Source of the DNA: a virus
IMG/VR virus record: IMGVR_UViG_3300006874_000029
Location: 1-43,740 of that record
Strand: one strand, 5' to 3'
Length of the DNA: 43,740 nt
Shown: positions 16,851 to 24,794 of the stretch, piece by piece
How positions within the stretch are numbered: position 1 is the stretch's first letter
Layout of the letters: each line of letters starts with the position of its first letter
The notes under the pieces: model-generated
Databases searched by the model: none
Seen by the model: only the letters and a program-made list of their open reading frames with translations
Told to the model about the DNA's origin: nothing
Made by a program: the position numbers and the translations under genes

Positions 16851-17183
16851 ATGAAAATCTTTGCTTCTAAACATGTGTATAAACAAAGACTCAATACTTG
16901 TAGAGGGTGTGAACACTTTCAAGGTTTGGCACTCGTATGTAAAAAGTGTGGATGTTTTATGCCTGCAAAAGCAAAGATTGCAAATCTAAGATGTCCTGCA
17001 GATAAGTGGAAAGAAGTTTATGGTACTGAAGATAAAGAACCAGAAACAATTACTTTGATCGATCAAAAAAAAACTTTAACTAAAGAAGAAAAGATTATAG
17101 AACTACATAATAGAGCGAAGACCTTAGAGTCTGAAGCAAAAAAACTTTATGATGAAGCGGATAAATTGAATGGAATTAAGTGA
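16851..17183 (+). CDS. Zinc-ribbon protein with helical tail
   Basis: A 110-residue protein starting directly at the uvsX stop. Cys pairs C18-x2-C21 and C30-x2-C33, plus C35 and C48, form a phage-type zinc ribbon (CRGCEHF, CKKCGCFM, LRCPADKW). The second half is a charged helix (KEEKIIELHNRAKTLESEAKKL). Proteins of this pattern are common in T4-like marine phages near uvsX/gp41, but their role is not known to me. It could bind nucleic acid or a replication protein. It overlaps the helicase gene by 14 bp. Confidence 0.75.
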   Translation: MKIFASKHVYKQRLNTCRGCEHFQGLALVCKKCGCFMPAKAKIANLRCPADKWKEVYGTEDKEPETITLIDQKKTLTKEEKIIELHNRAKTLESEAKKLYDEADKLNGIK

Positions 17184-18546
17184 AAGTATAATTCTAAGTG
17201 CATTATATTCTAATGAAGATTATGTGCGAAGAACATTGCCATACCTAGAAAAAGATTATTTTACTAGTGAACCAAATAAAGTTATATTTGAGTTGATTCG
17301 TAGTCATGTTGAAAAATACAATACTACACCAACCAAAGATTCTTTAATGATATCATTAGATGATGTTAGTTTGAGTGAAAATAATTTTAAAGAGTCACAT
17401 GCTCTTATTGAGTCATTAAAAGAAACGGATGAGAAACAAACAGACTGGCAAGTAGACCATACTGAAAAGTGGTGTCAAGAACGTGCATTATATAATGCAG
17501 TTATGAAATCTATCAGTATATTGAATGACCATGAAGATCAGAAGGGTGATTTACCAAAACTACTACAGGATGCACTTGCTGTATCATTTGATACACATAT
17601 TGGACATGATTTTGTTGATGATTTTGAAACTAGATTTGAGTTTTATAATAGAGTAGAAGAAAAGATACCTTTTCACTTGGAATTATTCAACGAAATTACC
17701 AAAGGTGGACTATCGAACAAAACATTAAATGTTGCTCTTGCTGGTACAGGTGTTGGTAAATCTTTGTTTATGTGTGACCTTGCAGCAAACCATTATATGA
17801 TGGGGAAAAATGTTTTATACATTACATTAGAAATGTCTGAAGAAAAAATTGCAGAAAGAATTGATGCTAACTTGCTTAACATTTCTATTGCGGATGTTGC
17901 AAGTACTTCGAAATCTTCATTTGAGAAGAAAATAGAAAAGATTAAAAACAAAACCACTGGTAAGTTGATTATTAAAGAGTATCCAACTGCAGTTGCAAAT
18001 GCAAATCACTTTAGACATTTGTTGAATGAATTGCATCTGAAAAAGAACTTTACCCCTGATGTTATATTCATTGATTATTTGAATATTTGTAGTTCTGCAA
18101 GAATTCGATATGGTGCTGGTATAAACTCTTATACTCTTGTAAAATCAATTGCAGAAGAACTGAGAGGACTTGCTGTTGAGAATAATGTACCTATCATCAG
18201 TGCGACACAGACCACTCGTTCTGGCTACTCAAATACAGATGTTGACTTAACAGATACTTCAGAGTCTTTTGGACTTCCTGCGACTGCAGACTTGATGTTT
18301 GCGTTGATATCTACTGAAGAGTTGGAAGACATGAATCAGATTTTGGTTAAACAATTGAAGAATAGATATAATGACATTAATAATCATAAACGCTTTGTTG
18401 TCGGAATCGATAGGCCAAAGATGCGACTGTATGATGCAGAAAATTCTGCACAAGATGATATCGTAGAAGAAGTGAGTACATCATCCTATAAGAATTTTCA
18501 AAACGAAGGAAAGAAAAAAATTGGAAGTGTGGAGATAAAAATATGA
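17170..18546 (+). CDS. 41: gp41-like replicative DNA helicase (DnaB family)
   Basis: A 458-residue hexameric 5'-3' helicase that would work with the gp61 primase encoded at 32859. An N-terminal helical domain (1-150) precedes a RecA-like core: Walker A AGTGVGKS at 191-198, LYITLEMSEEKIAERID (DnaB H1a-like), Walker B VIFIDYLN near 297 and a Q/S motif SATQTTRSGY near 338. T4 gp41 has 475 residues. The Ser/Lys-rich C-terminus may contact partners. The start overlaps the zinc-ribbon gene, and the stop overlaps the following ATG (ATGA). No gp59 loader gene is recognised in the window. Confidence 0.95.
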   Translation: MELSESIILSALYSNEDYVRRTLPYLEKDYFTSEPNKVIFELIRSHVEKYNTTPTKDSLMISLDDVSLSENNFKESHALIESLKETDEKQTDWQVDHTEKWCQERALYNAVMKSISILNDHEDQKGDLPKLLQDALAVSFDTHIGHDFVDDFETRFEFYNRVEEKIPFHLELFNEITKGGLSNKTLNVALAGTGVGKSLFMCDLAANHYMMGKNVLYITLEMSEEKIAERIDANLLNISIADVASTSKSSFEKKIEKIKNKTTGKLIIKEYPTAVANANHFRHLLNELHLKKNFTPDVIFIDYLNICSSARIRYGAGINSYTLVKSIAEELRGLAVENNVPIISATQTTRSGYSNTDVDLTDTSESFGLPATADLMFALISTEELEDMNQILVKQLKNRYNDINNHKRFVVGIDRPKMRLYDAENSAQDDIVEEVSTSSYKNFQNEGKKKIGSVEIKI

Positions 18547-19193
18547 CACAAGAAGCAAATACTGCAACTACTGCAGAAACAACAGTTCATTTTGAAGTAG
18601 ATGAAGATAATTTTGATATACGACCACCAGATGGCCAACGGGCATTTATTTCTGTTTGGGATAATGTTTTATCTGATGAAGATTGTACTAAGATGATTGA
18701 ATTGTTTGAAGATGCAAACGAACATCACAGAAAAGTAAATACCGAAGCGAGAACATATACCGAAGTAAATTTCTTTGACCCAGAACTATCTGAAAAGTTC
18801 CCAGAGTTTGAAGAATTTTCTATGAAACTTTTAAGTATTATTTCTGAGTATACTGAAATGTATCGCAGACATAATAACATTATGTTTTTTCCTGGCCAGT
18901 GTGTCAACGAAGAAATTAAAATGAAAAAATATACTAAGGGTTCTGCTGATGATTTTAAATATCATTCAGATGTTGGAGACCACTTATCTGCAAAAAGATT
19001 TGTTGCATGTTTCTTTTATTTGAATGATGTCGAAGAGGGTGGGGAGACCGTTTTCCCAGATTATAATCTAAGTGTGAATCCAGTTAAGGGAAGACTTGCC
19101 ATCTGGCCACCTTTCTGGACACACCCACATCAATGTATGCCCGCAAAGTCTGATGATAAGTATGTTGTCGGTACATATCTCCATTATATGTAA
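18543..19193 (+). CDS. 2OG-Fe(II) oxygenase, prolyl 4-hydroxylase type
   Basis: A 216-residue non-haem iron dioxygenase. The iron ligands are H141-x-D143 (KYHSDVG) and probably H196, and K206, 10 residues later, would bind 2-oxoglutarate, which is the prolyl-4-hydroxylase spacing. YLNDVEEGGETVFPDYN is typical of P4H proteins. The first 25 residues are Thr/Glu-rich. Such enzymes are common in marine T4-like phages, but their substrate is unknown; protein proline or a nucleic-acid base are both possible. ATGA overlap with gp41 indicates translational coupling. It is the last gene before the late region. Confidence 0.88.
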   Translation: MTQEANTATTAETTVHFEVDEDNFDIRPPDGQRAFISVWDNVLSDEDCTKMIELFEDANEHHRKVNTEARTYTEVNFFDPELSEKFPEFEEFSMKLLSIISEYTEMYRRHNNIMFFPGQCVNEEIKMKKYTKGSADDFKYHSDVGDHLSAKRFVACFFYLNDVEEGGETVFPDYNLSVNPVKGRLAIWPPFWTHPHQCMPAKSDDKYVVGTYLHYM

Positions 19194-19196
19194 AAT

Positions 19197-19204
19197 TATA
19201 AATA
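19197..19204 (+). promoter_or_regulatory. T4-type late promoter TATAAATA
   Basis: A perfect T4 late octamer TATAAATA lies in the 42-bp gap after the oxygenase gene, 31 bp before the next start codon. T4 late promoters need only this -10 element, a gp55-type sigma factor and the gp45 clamp. It opens the late block. Confidence 0.75.
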
Positions 19205-19235
19205 ATGGTATTAACTTAATAAAAAGGGAATTCCA

Positions 19236-20597
19236 TTGGCAAACCTTGGATCAAAAGAAGCAAAGTTTGAAAAACCATATTTGAATATGGTTGCAGATGT
19301 TATTAATGGTAAAAAAGAACTAAAGTTTGCGGATAGATCAAAGGCCGTAGTTCAATTGACTCCAGAAGTAAAAAAGTTTCTTGGGGCAGTGAAGGACAAA
19401 TCACAACCTAGAGTTACAGGTTCTTTAACAAAAGGTGGCCAGTACCTTCCCATTTTTAATGGATACAAGTGGACACAAATAGATAAAGCGCCCTTTAGTG
19501 GAATGGGAGGCGGTTCTGATGGGAAAACTACCCAGATGCAAGAACTCGCCTCTCTTTTTGCAATACAAAAAAGTATTGAAAATAATGGGTATACTAATCA
19601 AGGCGCCTTTATGAAATTATATCGCAATGATTTGAAAACGATATATCCTGCAATGAATGAAGAATGGGAAAACACATTCTTCCAGCAACAACTCACCACA
19701 TATAGAGAAGTCGGAAACACCAGATATGGACACTACTCCAGAGATGGTGGGTTTATGGATTATATTACTAGTATTTGCAAACAAAAATATGGTATTGCAA
19801 AAAAGGATACTTGGAATCCTGCAGATATATGGCTAGTATCTGACCTTAATAAAGTAAAAAATACCTTGAAAGAAAAGGTATTAGACGATGTAACTTCATT
19901 AGAAGAATTTAATGCTATTCTTAGAGATATGTTTCATGAGAGAAGAATCGTTGGAATTTCTCTAAAGAAAATGTCTGGGAGAACTGCAAAATGGGAACTT
20001 GTGAATCTAGAAAATATGGATATTTTCGATGATAAAGAATATAATTTTAAACTTTCTGATATTGATATAAATTTAAAAACAAAAGGTAATGGAGAGTTTG
20101 TTAACTCAGATACCAAAATTGTTGTAGAAGGTAAAAAGGGAAAAATTAAATTTCAAATCAGACAAAATAGTGCTGGGTTTAATAATTTAAAAATTGAAGG
20201 GACAGACTTGGGTGCGACTTCTGCAAGACTTGGTAAAGTTCCTTTAGATATGGCCAGAAAAATTTTTATAGATGAAGGCCTTACTTGGGATAACGATAAC
20301 AAAAACTATCCTACATCCGAACAAGAATTTATGAATGATTATAATAGATTCTTGTATAAATTCAATAAAATAAAACAATATACAGGAATAACCGAAAACC
20401 AGTTTCAAAAGAATGTGGTATCGGTATTTAATACATCCAGACCAGATTATGCTCATAGTAAATTGATGCAGCTGCATTTGGTGTGTGAAATTGTCTCTAT
20501 TACAAATGACGAAAAAAGAGATGATTTACTAACAACTTTAACATATCTTGCCCAGAAGAAGGGAAAGATATTTGGGCCATTCGGGAAACTTTACTAA
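19236..20597 (+). CDS. Late protein, possible PD-(D/E)xK-like nuclease
   Basis: A 453-residue protein driven by a late promoter. The start is TTG at 19236 with AGGGAA five bases upstream; the next in-frame Met is residue 18. I do not firmly recognise the family. TWNPADIWLV (near 195) followed about 45 residues later by GISLKKMSG resembles the D...(x)-x-K core of PD-(D/E)xK nuclease-fold proteins, though the acidic residue before Lys is not evident. An N-terminal Gly-rich loop SGMGGGSDGKT (near 88) is not a standard P-loop. The stop overlaps the next ATG (TAATG), linking it to the ligase-like gene. Confidence 0.6.
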   Translation: MANLGSKEAKFEKPYLNMVADVINGKKELKFADRSKAVVQLTPEVKKFLGAVKDKSQPRVTGSLTKGGQYLPIFNGYKWTQIDKAPFSGMGGGSDGKTTQMQELASLFAIQKSIENNGYTNQGAFMKLYRNDLKTIYPAMNEEWENTFFQQQLTTYREVGNTRYGHYSRDGGFMDYITSICKQKYGIAKKDTWNPADIWLVSDLNKVKNTLKEKVLDDVTSLEEFNAILRDMFHERRIVGISLKKMSGRTAKWELVNLENMDIFDDKEYNFKLSDIDINLKTKGNGEFVNSDTKIVVEGKKGKIKFQIRQNSAGFNNLKIEGTDLGATSARLGKVPLDMARKIFIDEGLTWDNDNKNYPTSEQEFMNDYNRFLYKFNKIKQYTGITENQFQKNVVSVFNTSRPDYAHSKLMQLHLVCEIVSITNDEKRDDLLTTLTYLAQKKGKIFGPFGKLY

Positions 20598-21850
20598 TGA
20601 AATCATTTACAAAATATCTTAATGAATCAAAGGGTGGAAAAAATTTACACCTAGAACACCTTGAGGATGAAATTTTAAACTTTGGGGTCGATGGTGGTCG
20701 TGCTGCTGTTCGATTTCTTTTATCTTTAAGAGACATGTTGTCTGGAAACTCAGATTCTAAAGTAAACATGACAGTTAAATGGGACGGTGCTCCTGCTATA
20801 TTCGCTGGGATTGACCCATCAGATGGTAAGTTTTTTATTGCAAAAAAGTCTGTATTTAATGAGACTCCATTGTTATATAAAAGTACGGCAGAGATTGCTG
20901 CAGATACAAAACTCAGTCCTGCCTTAAAATCAAAATTTACTGTTGCACTTCAAGAATTTTCCAAGTTGGGAATCACGGGGGTAATTCAAGGCGACTTGAT
21001 GTTTACTGATGATGTGTCAGAAAAAACACTTGACGGTGAGACATATCTAACATTTCAACAAAATACATTGATGTATGCAGTTCAGAAAGACTCTGACTTA
21101 GGAAGGGCGATCAACGCTGCAAAGATTGGAGTTGTTTGGCATACAACATATTCTGGAAAAGATTTACCATCAATGACAGCTTCTTTTGGTGTTAATATTT
21201 CTGGACTAAAGAAAACCTCGTCTGTGTGGATGGATGATGCAACATATAAAGATGTTTCTGGTTCTGCAAAATTTACTTCTTCTGAACTAAAAGCATTTAA
21301 TGGTCAAATGTCTCAAGTTGGTAGAAAATTTAAGAAAATTAAAGCAAACGACTTTAAAACATTCATGCAACTCCAAAACAAAACTTTCATCAAAGGACTT
21401 GCTGGTGCAAGTTTTAAAACATATCTTAACACATATATTCGTGAAGGACAGAATATTTCTACAAAGAATATGAAAAATCTAGACTATTCGATGTATGTTA
21501 AAAACTTTTTTGATGAAAAGGTTATTGCAAAATTAAAAACAGAAGGTGCAAGAAAAGATAAAGAGAGAATTAGAGATGAGGCAGTAAAGCAATTAATTAA
21601 ATTAGATAGTGTTGCATATGCAATTGTTGATTTTATGGAAGAATTAATTAGTGCTAAGTCTCTTATTATAAATAAACTAAATAGTGTTAAACAATTAACG
21701 CAGATTTTTGTTCGTACAAAAAACGGTTATGAAGTGACAAATCCAGAAGGTTATGTTGCAATTGATACGAAAGGTAATGCCGTCAAAATTGTAGATCGAA
21801 TGGAATTTAGTTACAATAACTTTACTGCAGCAAAGGCATGGGACAAGTAA
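20597..21850 (+). CDS. Ligase-like nucleotidyltransferase with capsid-targeting-like N-terminus
   Basis: A 417-residue protein with motifs of covalent nucleotidyltransferases (DNA/RNA ligases): motif I KWDG at K61-G64, where Lys would take AMP; VIQGDLMF (129-136) like motif III; EGYV (E384-V387) like motif IV; and VKIVDR (K397) like motif V. Residues 140-380 would be a large insertion. The N-terminus MKSFTKYLNE resembles the T4 internal-protein capsid-targeting peptide and ends in L-N-E, a T4 prohead-protease-type site. It lies between nuclease-like and kinase genes, suggesting end-sealing. From memory, databases may list this family as DUF6267 (unverified). Catalytic activity is unproven. 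Confidence 0.65.
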   Translation: MKSFTKYLNESKGGKNLHLEHLEDEILNFGVDGGRAAVRFLLSLRDMLSGNSDSKVNMTVKWDGAPAIFAGIDPSDGKFFIAKKSVFNETPLLYKSTAEIAADTKLSPALKSKFTVALQEFSKLGITGVIQGDLMFTDDVSEKTLDGETYLTFQQNTLMYAVQKDSDLGRAINAAKIGVVWHTTYSGKDLPSMTASFGVNISGLKKTSSVWMDDATYKDVSGSAKFTSSELKAFNGQMSQVGRKFKKIKANDFKTFMQLQNKTFIKGLAGASFKTYLNTYIREGQNISTKNMKNLDYSMYVKNFFDEKVIAKLKTEGARKDKERIRDEAVKQLIKLDSVAYAIVDFMEELISAKSLIINKLNSVKQLTQIFVRTKNGYEVTNPEGYVAIDTKGNAVKIVDRMEFSYNNFTAAKAWDK

Positions 21851-21851
21851 A

Positions 21852-22796
21852 ATGGATATAAAAAATATAATCGAAAATCTTAGAAACGAAGATTCTTTAA
21901 ATGAGGGTGTCAACGACCCAGGCATATTTAAGGCGGTGTTTCTTGCTGGTGGGCCAGGTTCTGGTAAGTCTTTTATCGTAGGTAGAACTGCACTTACTTC
22001 TTTTGGAATGAGAGTTGTAAACTCTGACCCTGCATTTGAAAGGGCATTAGATAAGGCTGGTCTGGACAAAGGAAACCCAGACGATATTTTCTCTGACCTT
22101 GGACAACAAGTAAGAGGTAAGGCAAAAGCACTTACTGCGATGCAACAGGCGGGATATATGAGGGGTAGACTTGGACTTGTTGTCGATGGTACTGGAAAAG
22201 ATTATGACAAAATTAAAAAACAAAAGGTCAAATTAGAGGCGATGGGTTATGAAACCGCCATGATTTTTGTCAATACCGATTTAGATACCGCATTAAACCG
22301 AAATAGATTAAGGGCGAGAAGTCTTCCAGACAATGAAGTTGAATCTATGTGGAAAGGTGTCCAAGGAAACATTGGTAAATTCCAGTCTGCGTTTAAATCA
22401 AAAATGTTTGTAATCGATAACTCCGATGGTGCAGACTTCGAAAGAGATGTTATGAGAGCATATAGAACTATTGGAACATGGGCAAAGAAGACTCCAACCA
22501 ATAATGTCGCTAAAAAGTGGATTTCTGCAGAAAAGGCAGCTAGAGGAATTAAAGAAGAACTACTTAGAGAAGACGCAGAGTTTGCACAGGACAGTTTAGA
22601 GATGATGTTAAGACAACTCATTATTCTTTCTAATAAGTCTACAGAACTTGCAGAGGCACTTATGGAAGAAGTGGATAATCCACAAAATAACGAATATGAA
22701 ATGGAGGCGTGGGTAGTTTCTAAAGTGACAAAGGCCAAGGATTACATTGACGCTGTTTATGATTATAGTATCATGGACGAAATGGATGATGACTAA
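21852..22796 (+). CDS. P-loop kinase (polynucleotide kinase/zeta-toxin-like)
   Basis: A 314-residue protein. Walker A GGPGSGKS is at 33-40, NSDPAFE at 57-63 may bind the phosphate acceptor, VVDGTGKDYDKI is at 110-121, and an Arg-rich lid RNRLRARSLP is at 150-159. This matches the P-loop kinase group containing T4 polynucleotide kinase and zeta toxins. The last 80 residues are an acidic helical module (LRQLIILSNKSTELAEALME; AKDYIDAVYDY) that I recall from other marine phage head-region proteins. The first 19 residues end in SLNE, an (I/L)-x-E site, and may be a leader. Substrate is unknown. It starts one base after the ligase-like gene stop and overlaps the next ATG. Confidence 0.75.
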   Translation: MDIKNIIENLRNEDSLNEGVNDPGIFKAVFLAGGPGSGKSFIVGRTALTSFGMRVVNSDPAFERALDKAGLDKGNPDDIFSDLGQQVRGKAKALTAMQQAGYMRGRLGLVVDGTGKDYDKIKKQKVKLEAMGYETAMIFVNTDLDTALNRNRLRARSLPDNEVESMWKGVQGNIGKFQSAFKSKMFVIDNSDGADFERDVMRAYRTIGTWAKKTPTNNVAKKWISAEKAARGIKEELLREDAEFAQDSLEMMLRQLIILSNKSTELAEALMEEVDNPQNNEYEMEAWVVSKVTKAKDYIDAVYDYSIMDEMDDD

Positions 22797-23089
22797 TGTT
22801 AGGATTTACTCAGTATCTTTCTGAAGGTATCAAACTTAAATTGATTCGTGGTAAAGGACAAGATGTTCTTAAAATGTGGGATACTAAGGAAAAGAGTTGG
22901 GTAGAACTAAGAGGAAAATCCGATTTTGAGCGAAGATACGATCCAAAAGATCCATTACACAAAGCAATTACTGCTCTTGGCAAGTCAGCTAGTATTTCTG
23001 ATTTTGTTAACGGAGATGAAGTCAGTATTAACCCGAACCACCCAGATGGTAAAAGGGCATTAAAAATAATAAAAGGTTTGATGAAATGA
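22796..23089 (+). CDS. Small late protein with capsid-targeting-like N-terminus
   Basis: A 97-residue basic protein beginning MLGFTQYLSE, an F-T-x-Y-L-x-E pattern shared with its neighbours and similar to T4 internal head proteins. Cleavage after the Glu would leave an 87-residue product (GIKLKLIRGKGQD onward). The rest contains WDTKEKSWVELRGKSDF and a C-terminal helix with several Lys. I do not recognise a domain. The ATG overlaps the kinase stop (TAATG), and the stop overlaps the HAD gene start (ATGA). Confidence 0.7.
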   Translation: MLGFTQYLSEGIKLKLIRGKGQDVLKMWDTKEKSWVELRGKSDFERRYDPKDPLHKAITALGKSASISDFVNGDEVSINPNHPDGKRALKIIKGLMK

Positions 23090-23589
23090 AAACATTCAAT
23101 CAATATATTCTTGAAAAAGAAATGCCAGAAATTTACTGCGATATGGATGAAGTCCTTTGTAATTTTACAGGCGGATACACAGATACATTTAATAAAGACT
23201 TTGCATCAACTGATAAAGAAGAAAGATGGGAAGATATTAAATCCAAAAAAGATTTTTGGCATACCCTTCCATGGATGCCTGGTGCAGAAAAAATGTGGAG
23301 AATGTTAAACAAATATAATGCAAATATTTTATCTGCTTATTCTAAGAGAGATTCAAACTCACAAAAAGGTAAAAGAACTTGGATTTCAAAAAATTTGAGA
23401 TTGAATGGAAAAATACATTTAGTCCAACGAGCAGATAAACAGAAATTTGCTACAACAAATGGTAAACCAAATATTCTAATTGATGATTATCCTAAGAATA
23501 TAAAAGAGTGGGAGGCAAAAGGTGGTATTGGTATTCGTCATATCAATCCAGCGAAGACTATGAGAGAATTGGAGAAGTTATTGAAATGA
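23086..23589 (+). CDS. HAD phosphatase (5'(3')-deoxyribonucleotidase-like) with capsid-targeting-like N-terminus
   Basis: A 167-residue HAD-fold hydrolase. Motif I is D19-M-D21 (IYCDMDEVLCNF), motif II is S83 in ILSAYSKRD, and motif IV is the DD at 133-134 (ILIDDYPKNI). The layout fits the type C 5'(3')-deoxyribonucleotidases; a polynucleotide 3'-phosphatase role, as in the T4 PseT HAD domain, is an alternative. Residues 1-10, MKTFNQYILE, precede the domain and resemble the T4 capsid-targeting peptide, with I-L-E as a cleavage site. It overlaps both neighbours by four bases (ATGA). Confidence 0.82.
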   Translation: MKTFNQYILEKEMPEIYCDMDEVLCNFTGGYTDTFNKDFASTDKEERWEDIKSKKDFWHTLPWMPGAEKMWRMLNKYNANILSAYSKRDSNSQKGKRTWISKNLRLNGKIHLVQRADKQKFATTNGKPNILIDDYPKNIKEWEAKGGIGIRHINPAKTMRELEKLLK

Positions 23590-24119
23590 AAACTTATAAA
23601 CAGTTTCAAAATATAGAAGAAATGGTATTATATCATAGACAGAACGAAATACCACTGATTGATAATGTCTTTCGATTGGGTTCAAATAATTTTTACGAAA
23701 CCTTTAAAGTTGCAAGAAGACTATATGAAGAAGGTAAGGTAGAGTTTGACCTTTACGACATCGAAATGTTACAAACAGATATTGGCGAGTGGGCGATGTT
23801 TGAGGAACAAGAATATGTTCCTTTGGACTGTCCTTTGATGGAAGAAGAAGATGTAGAATTGAATTCTCCAAAGAGAGGTGGAAAGAAAAAGTATTATGTA
23901 TATGTTAAAAATGATAAAGGAAATGTAATTAAGGTTTCTTTTGGAGATACAACAGGATTGACTGCAAAAATTAATGACCCAGAGGCAAGAAAGAGTTTTG
24001 TTGCAAGACATAATTGCGATCAGAAGAACGATAAGACAAAACCAGGCTATTGGGCATGTAGACTTCCAAAGTACGCAAAACAACTTGGATTGAGTGGTGG
24101 TGGTAATTTTTTCTGGTAA
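23586..24119 (+). CDS. Late protein with capsid-targeting-like N-terminus and conserved C-terminal module
   Basis: A 177-residue protein. I start it at the ATG at 23586 (ATGA overlap) rather than at an upstream start inside the HAD gene. Residues 1-12, MKTYKQFQNIEE, are the closest match here to T4 IPIII MKTYQEFIAE. The middle is acidic (PLMEEEDVELNSP). The C-terminal 75 residues form a basic module with GKKKYYVYVKNDKGN, ARKSFVARHNCDQK and KPGYWACRLPKYAK, including two Cys. I recall similar modules in marine phage head-region proteins. Function is unknown; an internal or scaffold-associated protein is plausible. Confidence 0.7.
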   Translation: MKTYKQFQNIEEMVLYHRQNEIPLIDNVFRLGSNNFYETFKVARRLYEEGKVEFDLYDIEMLQTDIGEWAMFEEQEYVPLDCPLMEEEDVELNSPKRGGKKKYYVYVKNDKGNVIKVSFGDTTGLTAKINDPEARKSFVARHNCDQKNDKTKPGYWACRLPKYAKQLGLSGGGNFFW

Positions 24120-24132
24120 GAGGTAATATATA

Positions 24133-24411
24133 ATGGTTCCATATATTGAAGAGTATATTGATGAGAGAACAGTAAAGAGAACATTTTCTGGTGATGCCGA
24201 TATAACTGATTTAGTATGGCACAGAGATAATGAAACTAGATTGGTTGAAATAGTACACTCTGATGACTGGCACTTTCAGTATGATGACGAATTTCCTTTT
24301 CCTCTTTTGAAAGGGATGATGTTAAAAATAAACAAAGGAGTTTTTCATAGAGTCATAAAAGGATATGACTGTGGAAAATTAGAAATAAAAATTCATAGGT
24401 TTGACACATGA
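24133..24411 (+). CDS. Small beta-rich protein, possible cupin-like fold
   Basis: A 92-residue protein that I do not recognise with confidence. The pattern VEIVHSDDWHFQYDDEFPF, then LKGMMLKINKGVFHRVIKGYD, then LEIKIHRF has the alternating His-containing strands and turns of a small double-stranded beta-helix (cupin-like) protein. GAGG lies about 12 bp before the ATG. The stop overlaps the next gene by four bases. It may be a minor virion or enzyme-accessory protein of the late block. Confidence 0.65.
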   Translation: MVPYIEEYIDERTVKRTFSGDADITDLVWHRDNETRLVEIVHSDDWHFQYDDEFPFPLLKGMMLKINKGVFHRVIKGYDCGKLEIKIHRFDT

Positions 24412-24794
24412 CACAAGACGATATAGATTTTGGTTTTACAGCAGTAGATGAAGAGGATCTTAAAGGATTATCTGGTACATCTACACAGACTGACGAGATG
24501 ACTTCTCAGTTGGAGACTACAGGCGAGAGCGTAAAACTTTTAGAATACAAAATGGACAATCTTGCAGACCGTCTTGGTAGTATGCTGGATGAAGTTTCTA
24601 CAGTAAAAGATTATTATGAAAATGAAAAGGTTATTGTATCAAATAAATTACAAGAGGTGGAGAATTTGATTTTGCCACTTCTAAATAATTTAATGAAGAA
24701 TAAAGAAAAAGAGTATATTTACTGGCCCAATAGAGAGGCTATTATCAATCAACAGATTGAAAGAATCACTAAAATTACAAGAGCAGGGTCATGA
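24408..24794 (+). CDS. Acidic helical late protein
   Basis: A 128-residue protein with an acidic, disordered N-terminus (MTQDDIDFGFTAVDEEDLKG), a long amphipathic helix likely to form a coiled coil (LLEYKMDNLADRLGSMLDE to NLILPLLNNL), and a C-terminus YIYWPNREAIINQQ typical of small conserved proteins in marine T4-like phages. No enzymatic motif is visible. It overlaps its neighbours by four bases on both sides, so it is co-translated with the nucleotidyltransferase fusion. A structural or assembly role is plausible but unproven. Confidence 0.65.
   Translation: MTQDDIDFGFTAVDEEDLKGLSGTSTQTDEMTSQLETTGESVKLLEYKMDNLADRLGSMLDEVSTVKDYYENEKVIVSNKLQEVENLILPLLNNLMKNKEKEYIYWPNREAIINQQIERITKITRAGS

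Noticed and set aside
21667-21674. TATAAATA inside the ligase-like gene
   Set aside because: It is about 180 bp from the next start and within AT-rich coding sequence. Chance occurrence is likely.
22247-22738. 163-residue minus-strand frame
   Set aside because: It is fully antisense to the P-loop kinase, which has clear motifs. Low-complexity Ser/Ala/Leu composition is typical of shadows.
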